From contig NZ_CP058561.1 of the NCBI RefSeq assembly GCF_018141425.1, positions 3,596,001 through 3,660,000 on the forward strand: a stretch of 64,000 bases of DNA, read 5' to 3'. This DNA comes from Vallitalea guaymasensis. GTDB lineage: Bacteria; Bacillota; Clostridia; Lachnospirales; Vallitaleaceae. The notes beneath the pieces were generated by a model. It saw nothing but the letters and a program-made list of their open reading frames with translations, had not been told where the DNA came from and ran no database searches. Below are positions 47,501 through 55,748 of the stretch, one piece after another. Within the stretch, counting starts at the first letter, position 1. Every line of letters begins with the position of its first letter. Made by a program: the position numbers and the translations under genes.

Positions 47501-49978
47501 TACTCTTGTGCGATTACCGCTTCCTTTATATTTTTCATTTGGTCGATAATATTTTCCATTATATGAACCAATATTGATATGATCTTCACTCCACCTAGAA
47601 GCTGATAGGGGATTATTATCCCACATTTCTTCTTTACTTGTCTTAGGTACCTCTAGTAATTCCGTTGTTTTAAGGGTAGGTGAAGGGTCTGACTGAAAGT
47701 ATATGACAGACTGATCTCCTGAGGATGTCTGTAGTATTAAGAAGTCTGAAATAGCAATGACATTGTTTGGTAGATTTCTTCTGTAATTAAACTGTTTTTG
47801 CTCATTAACTGGTCCAGAGTCTTTACTATTACTACATTTATTATCTGAATCTCCTTCATTCCACGTTACATAATCATGTTGACCCGTTTCAAGAGAGTAT
47901 CTTAAGCGATGATTTCTACTTGTATCACTACTTGCTATGTTCCAAAATATATTTGGATTACCTTTCTTGATTGTAGCTGTTACTTTATCTGTACCGATAA
48001 TTTCTCTCATACCATCAACTTTTGACTGTTTAATTTCCCATACATTTACTTTCTTTATTTTCATGTAATCAAAGGTTACATTTTGGCTCCAAGTATCACT
48101 GTAGCCCCCAACTCTATGATTACAACATGGACCACAGCCTGTATGTCTTGAAAGACCAGACCATACTTGCTGATATTCTGTATGGGATTCTTCTGATTGT
48201 GTTTCAGTAGCCTTTCTAGTTACAACTTTTTTACTATTAACACTGGTGCTTTCTGAATGTATCGTTCCATCGTATCCTGTTATAGTTCTTGGTGTAGGTG
48301 CTCCAGGATTGGATTTGGACCATCCTCCTTTTTTACTGGGGAGATTATGGTTATGTAGAGGACCTATATGACTATCTCTATTTTCACACCATACTTCATT
48401 ATACTTTGAGGAATACCTTCTTGTTGCTGTTCCATTAGGTACATATTCAACTTCAATATCAACTATGAATTCTGATCCTCCTGATGCAAAGTAGAGGTTT
48501 CGTGTTGTAGGTGTTCCTGCCATAGCTTCAAATTGTTCATGATAGACATCACCTTGTTTGATTTCTGACCAATAACTTGGTGTAGATACATAGCCATCTG
48601 TTTCAGGTTTCCTATAGAAGGAGGCTACATCTGCAGACCCATTAAGAGGAATTGTTTTGTCACGTACTTTTACACTTATATCTGCATCATATTCAAACTC
48701 TATGGTTTCTCCACCTGCTATTGGATATTGGGTAAGGTCATCAGTATAATATAGTTTTTCACCACCAAGGTAGTTAAGTAATTGCGTAGCACTAATATCA
48801 TAGGTATAATTTGCTTGAGGCTGAATAATGGCTCCGCTTTTATCTCTTTTTAAGTTTACAGTGAGCTCTACGTTGCTGTTTCCAACAAAAACATTCCAGT
48901 CTTCTAAACTTTTTGCACCTTGGGTAAGGTCAATAGTTATATTTGCCATTTGCCCAATTTTTTCACCTTCAACCTGCTGACTATCTGGTTCAGCTTTTAA
49001 TTGGTGAGTCCCTGTTGCTTGGACGGGTACGTAGTAGAAGATTACATTTGCTTCTTTAAAAGAACCTTCTTCTATTTCGCCATATTTTTTTGCTTGATAT
49101 TTATTTTTACCTATTATTGTTATGAATTCATCTGTTTTTGTTTCAATTGTGCCATTATCCTTCTGTATAGTACATGAATGGTATTTATATCCTGGAAATA
49201 CTTTTTTTGAATATGTTTGAGACATGCCATGGTCCAAAGAATCTTTTTTCTCCTTTTCATTAGGCATCAATACATCATTTCCGTGTATATCTTTGGTCAT
49301 ATGACGGATAATTACATTTGATATAAATGAGGGGAATTCAAGTTCCTTATTATAATCATCATCAAAATCATTTGGGTGAAGCCAACCTCTTGCATATTTT
49401 ATTCCACCGTGCCACTTCGCAGGTTTAAATTTTCCATTGATAAGTGTTTCCTCTCCCTCGCATGAATAGTAGACCTCATCTTTTGCATTTGCTTTTTCTC
49501 CTCGATCATTAAGATGTCCTAGATAATTCTCATCATTTCCTTTGACAAGTTTAATTGTATATACGGGGTCTAAATACACCTTACCTCCATCTATTAAAAG
49601 TTGATTTGCCCAGCCGGGGTTATTTTTTTCTTCTTCTTTTAATCTCTTAGTAATCATTTCATATGATATATAGAATGTAGTCCTAATTCGTTCAGGGCTG
49701 CCTCCAATATTTTCACTTTCCTTACTTGATTTATCATCTGCATCTAATTTCAGAACAACAGATTTTTTTCTACTATGTGAGGTTTTATCTTGGTCAAACA
49801 TTTGCCAGCCAATAGTTGAATATCTGGTACCTGTTGTTGCTTTTATGCCTACTGTTGTAAACTTTAAATTGCCATATTCATCAAATCGTATTTTTTCTCC
49901 ATCTTCTGCATGACTAGTTATGAATAATGTATTTATTATGACTACGTATATTAGTAATATACCTACTATCTTTTTCAA
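44573..49978 (-). CDS. Giant secreted protein with glycine-rich domain
   Basis: An 1801-residue protein with a TTG start one base after the stop of the upstream gene. Its signal peptide ends near residue 24 (SHAE). Most of it is beta-rich and not recognised; it may belong to the large DUF5704-type secreted proteins, but I am unsure. Residues about 995-1215 form a glycine-rich domain (TFTAPCDGIYKLETWGASGG, YLYVGGRGSDG, GGGGGATDIR, IIVAGGGGGAG) like those of ALK-type Gly-rich regions. It is bracketed by two Cys-His motifs, GGHEHTPSC and HHEGGHYPEC. I see no LPXTG, SLH or other anchor. It is the last gene of a four-gene operon. Confidence 0.75.
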   Translation of the reverse strand: MKKIVGILLIYVVIINTLFITSHAEDGEKIRFDEYGNLKFTTVGIKATTGTRYSTIGWQMFDQDKTSHSRKKSVVLKLDADDKSSKESENIGGSPERIRTTFYISYEMITKRLKEEEKNNPGWANQLLIDGGKVYLDPVYTIKLVKGNDENYLGHLNDRGEKANAKDEVYYSCEGEETLINGKFKPAKWHGGIKYARGWLHPNDFDDDYNKELEFPSFISNVIIRHMTKDIHGNDVLMPNEKEKKDSLDHGMSQTYSKKVFPGYKYHSCTIQKDNGTIETKTDEFITIIGKNKYQAKKYGEIEEGSFKEANVIFYYVPVQATGTHQLKAEPDSQQVEGEKIGQMANITIDLTQGAKSLEDWNVFVGNSNVELTVNLKRDKSGAIIQPQANYTYDISATQLLNYLGGEKLYYTDDLTQYPIAGGETIEFEYDADISVKVRDKTIPLNGSADVASFYRKPETDGYVSTPSYWSEIKQGDVYHEQFEAMAGTPTTRNLYFASGGSEFIVDIEVEYVPNGTATRRYSSKYNEVWCENRDSHIGPLHNHNLPSKKGGWSKSNPGAPTPRTITGYDGTIHSESTSVNSKKVVTRKATETQSEESHTEYQQVWSGLSRHTGCGPCCNHRVGGYSDTWSQNVTFDYMKIKKVNVWEIKQSKVDGMREIIGTDKVTATIKKGNPNIFWNIASSDTSRNHRLRYSLETGQHDYVTWNEGDSDNKCSNSKDSGPVNEQKQFNYRRNLPNNVIAISDFLILQTSSGDQSVIYFQSDPSPTLKTTELLEVPKTSKEEMWDNNPLSASRWSEDHINIGSYNGKYYRPNEKYKGSGNRTRVSTIFDSKPFGKSRPSRPSTELRLINTSLDIMDEIPNGEYITGQSSIFYELRLSRGSGSTAYSKSRNSEYGMNGQEFKTTYSDNHTKVNDIVIHNPVSAENAIVIPLPETRDQRTPSTKNIGGNCQDDLEEVEWVLDCKYTGGHEHTPSCYTTKQVINPNYVQPQEATTYTYDYTGSHQTFTAPCDGIYKLETWGASGGTSYSDDRGYGGKGGYSYGEKYLKKGDMLYLYVGGRGSDGYPRDGYAYGGYNGGGRGSQYGRSDECGSGGGGATDIRTSTSLSSRIIVAGGGGGAGEDREEGGHGGGLSGTSGGSSNSPGTQTSGYRLGRGENCSSSDSGGGGGGGYYGGLTGTEQAGAGGSGYIGGVSNGTTSSGINSGHGKIKITTPEIISSEPQYITVKTLNCTEPHHEGGHYPECYKEISDTISANKPVIIYDEGLGQNENVSPGKFINLDYPFQIYFPSTGDFYGNGQLGIGKTTKTRGKGFVNDMDTSEWIAKKSVTFGFNVIYNGKLYKKWEEISLPVGGSKYNFYCPLANNEEISSLVTFKVVANNGDIDNNKYPTNKVRYYNKGALHSALRKYNIDVVGRIGNLVIEDTQDFRYSNLFKEPLSSWYTDADWYVNQVIKKVDIRKQNNVVGSYMDIRGDKADDSNHFLNTYGLLEHLNKPNEYLWRQHNKPNTSWKPIYFPLSPSDNNIEVLKDKPLTIGYKLLADVQTIGNYYTDVQIMPYYYYLDTTKNPSDPDYITPLDIYINVSGAYKPFNIFDAARSGADTSLLYPYKYVYDWDEEKLRRNYSQEEGELTKRVAAKYGYTDSSGNTKPLVTPSAISNQLGNGQVIFLKGRNRTFIGTDQTKGMDKNPGRKISSLFYGLQAQRWHFTLGLPSSAVAVKHGEMLKNENIRKLHSKDGLILMAADIKSVGNVYTLQYAHTNNPIKIGKAGTSDYREYPIPSSDIPYSVISVYSAWKSSRDDLDISGTH

Positions 49979-49979
49979 T

Positions 49980-51032
49980 CTACTTCACTTCCTTGATTGG
50001 TGTAATAAAGTGTTCATCAGAAATAAGTCTTTCCGCTGTTTTCCATTTCTCCTTAGACTTTCGTGCTAAATTTGCTATTTCAACATCCACTACACAAGTA
50101 TATTTCTTACCAAGTTCAACACTTCCATATCTAGTATATTTTTTTAACCATTCCATATCATTACAACTTTCAATAACATAGTTCATTCTTCCTCTTATCA
50201 TTGTATCTCCATTGGTATATATGCAGGTTTCATCAGTTACAAATTCTGTATGTATAGCTATTTGTTTTTTGGTTATCATATTAGCCCAGTAATTTATATG
50301 TTCTTCATTATCTCTTTCTATACGGTCATCAGCAATCCAAGAAGAACTTTCTAAAAAGAACCATTTTAATTTTTCTACATATTCTGCTTTATTATAGGTT
50401 CTATAATCCACATTATAGAATGTTTCCATAAAATTTTTTCCAATTGCAACAAATTCTTTTACCTTATCCTCGCCGTAGCGACCGACTAACCACTCATGGT
50501 TTTCAATTCGTTTTGTAAAATGATTTTCTTGGTAGGGATATTCCTGTAATTGTTGTATGATTTCCTCATTAGTCATACCCTCCAAGTTTACTGTATCACG
50601 CTTTAGAGTTATAATAACTATATAATTAGTGCTATCCCACTTTACATCAGCACCCATTGCCTCACTAACAAATCTTACAGGAACATAAGTTCTAGAATCT
50701 TTTAATATAGCTTGTGTGTCCATGACTTGTACTTGATTATCAACGGTTATTTCTTTCTTATTAATAACTAATTTGATAATTTTTTTATCGTATGTTATAG
50801 TTGCTTGTTGAAGGTCACCATCCCAGCTAACTTGCCCACCTAATGCTTCACTGATAAATCTTATTGGAACAAGAGTTCTGTTATTGGCATCTATGAATGG
50901 TTGAGCATCTGGGAAATCTACAGTTTCACCCTCTACTGTAACCGTTACATAAGTTTCTGCTGTTACTGTTGATACCAATATTGTTGTCAACATAATTACC
51001 ACTACTACCATTAAATTTACTACTTTTTTCAT
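49980..51032 (-). CDS. Secreted copper-amine-oxidase-N-domain protein (copy 3)
   Basis: A 350-residue protein. The signal peptide spans residues 1-25 (TAETYV at its end). Residues about 28-150 form a Cu_amine_oxidN1-type domain with two half-repeats: RTLVPIRFISEALGGQVSWD and RTYVPVRFVSEAMGADVKWD. Despite the name, this domain is a wall- or surface-associated module and implies no oxidase. Residues 170-350 form a helical/beta domain conserved among the three copies (YNVDYRTYNKA, FFLESSSW, MIRGRMNYVIE, LISDEHFITPIKEVK). It is virtually identical to copy 2 for the first 130 residues. GAGGAGGAG precedes the ATG. Confidence 0.85.
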   Translation of the reverse strand: MKKVVNLMVVVVIMLTTILVSTVTAETYVTVTVEGETVDFPDAQPFIDANNRTLVPIRFISEALGGQVSWDGDLQQATITYDKKIIKLVINKKEITVDNQVQVMDTQAILKDSRTYVPVRFVSEAMGADVKWDSTNYIVIITLKRDTVNLEGMTNEEIIQQLQEYPYQENHFTKRIENHEWLVGRYGEDKVKEFVAIGKNFMETFYNVDYRTYNKAEYVEKLKWFFLESSSWIADDRIERDNEEHINYWANMITKKQIAIHTEFVTDETCIYTNGDTMIRGRMNYVIESCNDMEWLKKYTRYGSVELGKKYTCVVDVEIANLARKSKEKWKTAERLISDEHFITPIKEVK

Positions 51033-51123
51033 TGATAATTCTCCTCCTCATTATTGGGTATAATATTATGACTTAAATTAATTTACCATTATTAGATATA
51101 TTAATTAATCATTAATTTTTAAT

Positions 51124-52176
51124 TTATTTTACTTCCTTAATTGGTGTTATAAAATGTTCATCAGAAAGAAGTCTCTCAGCAGTCTCCCATTTTTCATCAG
51201 GTTTTTTAGCCTTAGTAATTATTTGAACATCTACAACACAAGTATAATTTTTACCAAGTTCAACATCTCCATATCTTGTATATTTTTTTAACCATTCCAT
51301 ATCATTACAACTTTTTATTATATAATTCATTCTTCCTCTTATCATTGTATAACCATTGGTATATATACAAGTTTCATCAGTTATAAATTCTGTATGAATA
51401 GATATCTGTTTTTCTTTTATCATATTAGCCCAGTAATTTATATGTTCTTCGTTTTCCCTTTCTATACGGTCATCAGCTACCCAACTAGAACTTTCTAAAA
51501 AGAACCATTTCAATTTATCTACATAGTTTTCCTTATTATAAGTTCTATAATCCACATTATAAAACGTTTCCATATAACTTTTTCCGATTTGTGCAAACTC
51601 TTTTAGTTTATCCTTTCCATATCGATTGGACATCCATTCATTATTTTCAATACGATTAGTAAAACTATTCTCTACATATGGATACTCTTGTAATTCTTGT
51701 ATTATTTCCTCATTAGTCATACCTTTCAAGTCTACGGTATCACGAACAAGAGTTATAATAACAATATAATTAGTGCTATCCCACTCTACATTAGCACCCA
51801 TTGCTTCACTAACAAATCTTACAGGGACATACGTTCTAGAATCATTTAATATAGCTTGTGTGTCCATGACTTGTACTTGATTATCAACGGTTATTTCTTT
51901 CTTATTAATAACTAATTTGATAATTTTTTTATCGTATGTTATAGTTGCCTGTTGAAGGTCACCATCCCAGCTAACTTGCCCACCTAATGCTTCACTGATA
52001 AATCTTATTGGAACAAGAGTTCTGTTATTGGCATCTATGAATGGTTGAGCATCTGGGAAATCTACAGTTTCACCCTCTACTGTAACCGTTACATAAGTTT
52101 CTGCTGTTACTGTTGATACCAATATTGTTGTCAACATAATTACCACTACTACCATTAAATTTACTACTTTTTTCAT
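51124..52176 (-). CDS. Secreted copper-amine-oxidase-N-domain protein (copy 2)
   Basis: A 350-residue paralogue in the same operon, with the same signal peptide and double RFISEALG/RFVSEAMG domain. The first 130 codons and about 90 nt of upstream DNA are nearly identical to copy 3, while the C-terminal domain has diverged (for instance RIENNEWMSNRYGKDKL against RIENHEWLVGRYGEDKV). That uneven pattern suggests gene conversion or recent recombination in the 5' half. Function unknown; surface or wall association is inferred from the domain. It has the same GAGGAGGAG site. Confidence 0.85.
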   Translation of the reverse strand: MKKVVNLMVVVVIMLTTILVSTVTAETYVTVTVEGETVDFPDAQPFIDANNRTLVPIRFISEALGGQVSWDGDLQQATITYDKKIIKLVINKKEITVDNQVQVMDTQAILNDSRTYVPVRFVSEAMGANVEWDSTNYIVIITLVRDTVDLKGMTNEEIIQELQEYPYVENSFTNRIENNEWMSNRYGKDKLKEFAQIGKSYMETFYNVDYRTYNKENYVDKLKWFFLESSSWVADDRIERENEEHINYWANMIKEKQISIHTEFITDETCIYTNGYTMIRGRMNYIIKSCNDMEWLKKYTRYGDVELGKNYTCVVDVQIITKAKKPDEKWETAERLLSDEHFITPIKEVK

Positions 52177-52267
52177 TGATAATTCTCCTCCTCATTATTG
52201 GGTATAATATTATGACTTAAATTAATTTACCATTATTAGGTATATTAATTAATCATTGATTTTTAAT

Positions 52268-53341
52268 CTACTTCACTTCCTTGATTGGTGTTACAAAATG
52301 TTCATCAGAAAGAAGTCTTTCAGATGTTTCCCATTTCTCATGAGCGTTCTTTGCTGAATTAGATATTTCAACATCCACTACACAAGTGTATTGCTTGCCA
52401 AGTTCAACATTTCCATATCGAGTATATTTTCTTAACCACTCCATATCATTACAATTCTCAATTATATAATTCATTCTTCCTCTAATCAATATAGGACCAT
52501 TGGTATATATACAAGTTTTATCAGTTATAAATTCTGTATGCATAGATATTTGTTTATCTGTTATCATATCAGCCCAGTAATTTATATGTTCTTCACTAGC
52601 TCTTTGAATACGATCATCAGCTATCCAAGAAGAACTCTCTAAAAAGAACCATTTTAGTTTTTCAATATAGTCAGCTTTATTATATGTTTTATAGTCTACA
52701 TTATAGAATGTTTCCATATAACTTTTGCCAATTCCCACAAATTCTTTAATTTTATCTTGTCCATAGCGGTTAAGTAACCACTCATCATCTTCCATAAAAT
52801 CTATACCATAATTGTTTTCTAAATATGGATACTCCTGTAATTGTTGTATGATTTCCTCATTAGTCATTTCTTTCAAATCTACGGTATCACGCTTTAGAGT
52901 TATAGTAACTATATAATTAGTGCTATCCCACTCTACATTAGCACCCATTGCCTCACTAACAAATCTTACAGGAACATAAGTTCTAGAATCTTTTAATATA
53001 GCTAGTGTGTCCATAACCTGTACTTTATCATCAACAGTTATTTCTTTATTATTAATAACTAATTTAATGACTTTATTATCATATGTTATAGTTGCTTGTT
53101 GAAGGTCACCATCCCAGCTAACTTGACCACCTAATGCTTCACTTATGAATCTTATTGGAACAAGAGTTCTATTGTTAGCATCAATGAATGGTTGAGCATC
53201 TGGAAAATCTACAGTTTCTCCTTGTACTGTCACCGTTACAAAAGTCTCTGCTGTTACTGTTGATACCATCATTGCTGTTAACATCATTACTACTACTACC
53301 ATTAAATTTACTAGTTTTTTAATTATAATTCTCCTCCTCAT
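52268..53341 (-). CDS. Secreted copper-amine-oxidase-N-domain protein (copy 1), altered start
   Basis: The promoter-proximal paralogue. From the ATG at 53341 it has 357 residues, but that ATG overlaps the GAGGAGGAG site itself. At the position where copies 2 and 3 start with ATG AAA AAA, this copy reads ATT AAA AAA (53323), and one base is missing just before it, which brings the upstream ATG into frame. So translation starts either at ATT with the ancestral ribosome binding site, or at the upstream ATG, which adds MRRRII to the signal peptide. The domains are as in the other copies; the two halves carry RFISEALGGQVSWD and RFVSEAMGANVEWD. Confidence 0.82.
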   Translation of the reverse strand: MRRRIIIKKLVNLMVVVVMMLTAMMVSTVTAETFVTVTVQGETVDFPDAQPFIDANNRTLVPIRFISEALGGQVSWDGDLQQATITYDNKVIKLVINNKEITVDDKVQVMDTLAILKDSRTYVPVRFVSEAMGANVEWDSTNYIVTITLKRDTVDLKEMTNEEIIQQLQEYPYLENNYGIDFMEDDEWLLNRYGQDKIKEFVGIGKSYMETFYNVDYKTYNKADYIEKLKWFFLESSSWIADDRIQRASEEHINYWADMITDKQISMHTEFITDKTCIYTNGPILIRGRMNYIIENCNDMEWLRKYTRYGNVELGKQYTCVVDVEISNSAKNAHEKWETSERLLSDEHFVTPIKEVK

Positions 53342-53424
53342 TATTGGTTTTAATATTATGACTTAAGTGTATTAAAAATTAGGTCTATTAAGTAATAATA
53401 TCTAAATATATAATTATATGTTTT

Positions 53425-53453
53425 ATTGTAAAATATTAATAAAATAATGTCAA
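53425..53453 (-). promoter_or_regulatory. Sigma-A-type promoter of the copper-amine-oxidase-N operon
   Basis: On the minus strand TTGACA (53453-53448), a 17-nt spacer and TACAAT (53430-53425). The leader to the start codon would be about 80-95 nt. Confidence 0.65.
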
Positions 53454-53890
53454 TATATAATGTTTTTTGTATAATAAATATAACTTTGATAATATATTAT
53501 ACAAATTTAAATGATATTAAATATATTTATTAAAAATGTTGGATTTGATACTAATTGTATGTTCATAATACACTATTCTAATAAATAAATACTATAAATA
53601 CTCTCCTTATAATTGGATAAAAATATTGTTATATCGTAAAATATTTACTTAATACATCTAGAATAAATGTATTAAATTAATTAAATATATTTTAATTACT
53701 CTAAAAAAAGGTTGCGTTAGATAGGCAGTAGTGTATAATGATTAGTAAGGTATTAGTGCAGTTTTACTATGAAAAATTAAAGGATAAATAAGATTATGTT
53801 ATGATGGTTATAATTTAGAAGTAACAAGATTTTTTTATAGAAATTTGTATCTAATGAAAGTCTGATTTGCATTATTCAATAAGTAATATA
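53454..53890. other. AT-rich intergenic stretch between divergent transcription units
   Basis: About 440 nt between the minus-strand operon promoter and the lipid kinase. It is very AT-rich. A GC-richer patch (GTTGCGTTAGATAGGCAGTAGTG, near 53711-53733) and a TATAAT at 53810-53815 are the only things that stand out, and the latter has no convincing -35. I see no gene, repeat or RNA here. Confidence 0.5.
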
Positions 53891-53910
53891 GAGGAGATTT
53901 GAGATATCCT

Positions 53911-54807
53911 ATGAAATATGTTCAATTATTATATAATCCAATGTCTGGAAACCTAGATTTTCCAGCTTACCTAGATTTATTTATATCCATATTCCAAGAT
54001 GTAGGCTATGAAACTAGAATACATAGAACTAGAAGCAAAGATGATATGGCTGATTACTTAACAAGCCAGGATCTAAATAATTGTAGTGCTATAATTGTAG
54101 CCGGAGGGGATGGTTCAGTCAACCAAGTGGTAAATTGTATAATGAAAAACCATATTGATGTACCTTTAGGTGTAATTCCAGCAGGAACTGCCAACGATTT
54201 TGCATCTCATCTTAAGATGCCTTTCAGATATGGTGAATGTATTGAAACTCTTGCTAAGATGAATGTTAAAAACGTAGACGTGGGTAAGGTGAACGATAAA
54301 TACTTTATCAATGTCTGTTGTGGAGGATTATTTACAAATATATCTCAAAACATGGATTTAGAACTTAAAAATACATTAGGAAAGCTTGGATATTATATAA
54401 AGGGTGTTCAGCAGCTACCTAGATTTCGAAAGATTCGCTACAAGATTACTAGGAAAGATGAAGTATTAGATGATTATTTTTATCTGTTTTTGGTATTGAA
54501 TGGCAAAAGCGCTGGAGGATTCAATAAATTAGGGGTAGATGCACAGATTGATGATGGTAAGATGGATTTTATCGGAATCAAAGCATGTACAATTAATGAA
54601 GTTGCAGTTTTATTTGGTAAAATATTGATTGGAGAGCATCTTCAAGATAGGAACATAGTATTTTTCCAAGATAACAAAATAGATATAGAGTGTGTAGAAG
54701 GATTGAAAATGTTTAAAGAGTCAGATATTGATGGAGAAACAGGTCCAGAGTATCCACTTCATATAGAAGTTAAAAAAAGAGCTTTGAAAGTTTTATGTAA
54801 CTTATAA
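53911..54807 (+). CDS. Diacylglycerol/lipid kinase family protein (YegS/DgkB-like)
   Basis: About 298 residues from ATG 53911. A TTG at 53899 is in frame, but GAGGAG lies only 2 nt before it; the ATG has the same site at 14 nt, so the start is uncertain. YNPMSGN opens the catalytic domain. The nucleotide-binding GGDGSVNQVVNCI (about residue 70) and PLGVIPAGTANDFASHL follow. The C-domain holds FYLFLVLNGKSAGGFNKLG and DIDGETGPEYPLHIEV. It should phosphorylate a lipid such as diacylglycerol, using ATP, at the membrane surface. Confidence 0.88.
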   Translation: MKYVQLLYNPMSGNLDFPAYLDLFISIFQDVGYETRIHRTRSKDDMADYLTSQDLNNCSAIIVAGGDGSVNQVVNCIMKNHIDVPLGVIPAGTANDFASHLKMPFRYGECIETLAKMNVKNVDVGKVNDKYFINVCCGGLFTNISQNMDLELKNTLGKLGYYIKGVQQLPRFRKIRYKITRKDEVLDDYFYLFLVLNGKSAGGFNKLGVDAQIDDGKMDFIGIKACTINEVAVLFGKILIGEHLQDRNIVFFQDNKIDIECVEGLKMFKESDIDGETGPEYPLHIEVKKRALKVLCNL

Positions 54808-54833
54808 AAAAAGAAATATTACGGAGGTTAGTT

Positions 54834-55118
54834 ATGATTAAATTAGAATTAGAAGAATTTGTTGAAGAAATTAAAGCCGAGATGTATGGCTATGAGGAAA
54901 TAGAAGAATCTATGATAAATGATTGGGAAGATAGATTCAGAGCTTGGGTGGCAAAAGTAAAAGATAAAAAGATTAAAAATGATAGAATTAAGTTTGGACC
55001 TAATTCTATCAAAGTAGAGTTAAAAGATGAGACAGATATATTTAAAATAGTTGATAAATTTCTAGTTGCTGTAACCCATAACGAAATAGATAAATACTTT
55101 ATTGACTGGCAATTATAA
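54834..55118 (+). CDS. Conserved-looking small acidic/basic protein, function unknown
   Basis: A 94-residue soluble protein. The N-terminal half is helical and charged (LEEFVEEIKAEMYGYEEIEE, then WEDRFRAWVAKVKDKK), followed by a short beta segment (IKFGPNSIKVELKDE). ACGGAGG lies 7 nt before the ATG and the gene follows the lipid kinase by 26 nt, so they are probably cotranscribed. I do not recognise a family. Its stop codon touches the stop of the convergent gene at 55119. Confidence 0.65.
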   Translation: MIKLELEEFVEEIKAEMYGYEEIEESMINDWEDRFRAWVAKVKDKKIKNDRIKFGPNSIKVELKDETDIFKIVDKFLVAVTHNEIDKYFIDWQL

Positions 55119-55571
55119 TTATTTGTTTTCTTTATTATGTACGTCTTCTGGCTTAGCCTTATCTAGGGCTTTTTCTATTGCGCCAAGAAGTAGTGAGGAC
55201 GTATACTTAGTATCTGTTTTAATGCTTAGGTTTTCAAAGCTGGTATCATTGACAAGTTGAATCTCTAGGTCACTCAATGTTGGTACTAGAGCAGGGTTAA
55301 GTGTAGCAATAGCACTGTCCAGGTTAGTTAGATTAATTGAGTTAATATGATTTTTATCAACCACAACTTCAACATTGACTGGTTGATTTTCGATTACAAT
55401 GGATGATGTATAAACTCCAGGAACATAAGTAGCCATTACAGGTGCTTTAGTATCACTTTTATTATTGAACATGTAGATAAGTAATAATATTAAACATATT
55501 CCAACTATGACAAATAGTACAGTATATATTATTTGTTTTAGTTGTAGAACGATAATTTTGGTTGATCTCAT
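55119..55571 (-). CDS. Membrane-anchored FMN-binding-domain-like protein
   Basis: I start at ATG 55571 (MRSTKIIVLQLKQ), with AAGGAGG 6 nt upstream, giving 150 residues rather than the longer frame from 55589. One membrane helix (about residues 12-36, VLFVIVGICLILLLIYMF) is followed by an outside domain: PGVYTSSIVIENQPVNVEVV, then a helical end KYTSSLLLGAIEKALDKA. The layout resembles FMN_bind domains (PGxY at the start, TSxxLxxAIxxAL at the end), but the usual SGAT flavin-attachment motif reads DTKYTS, so covalent flavin is unlikely. Confidence 0.6.
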   Translation of the reverse strand: MRSTKIIVLQLKQIIYTVLFVIVGICLILLLIYMFNNKSDTKAPVMATYVPGVYTSSIVIENQPVNVEVVVDKNHINSINLTNLDSAIATLNPALVPTLSDLEIQLVNDTSFENLSIKTDTKYTSSLLLGAIEKALDKAKPEDVHNKENK

Positions 55572-55748
55572 AATTGCCTCCTTATACAAATAGTCCGATT
55601 AATATATTTTATTTAAGATAGGACTAAAATATGAAGGTTATGCAAAATTATTTTATATAATTTTTAGAAATCCATAAGCTATATGTTTGCTTTTAGTGGA
55701 TGGAGAGGTTTAATCACTAAAGTTTGACCTGCTTTAAACAAGGAAAGG

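Larger units (their letters stand above)
49980..53341 (-). repeat. Three tandem copies of an about 1.14-kb gene unit
   Basis: Starts are spaced 1144 and about 1147-1165 nt apart, and each unit carries the same intergenic segment (TATTATGACTTAAATTAATTTACC). Copies 2 and 3 are almost identical at DNA level over the intergenic and 5' coding parts. Copy 1 is more diverged. Confidence 0.85.

Noticed and set aside
47044-47549. Plus-strand short frames inside the giant gene
   Set aside because: No ribosome binding site; they are opposite a continuous coding frame with clear protein features.
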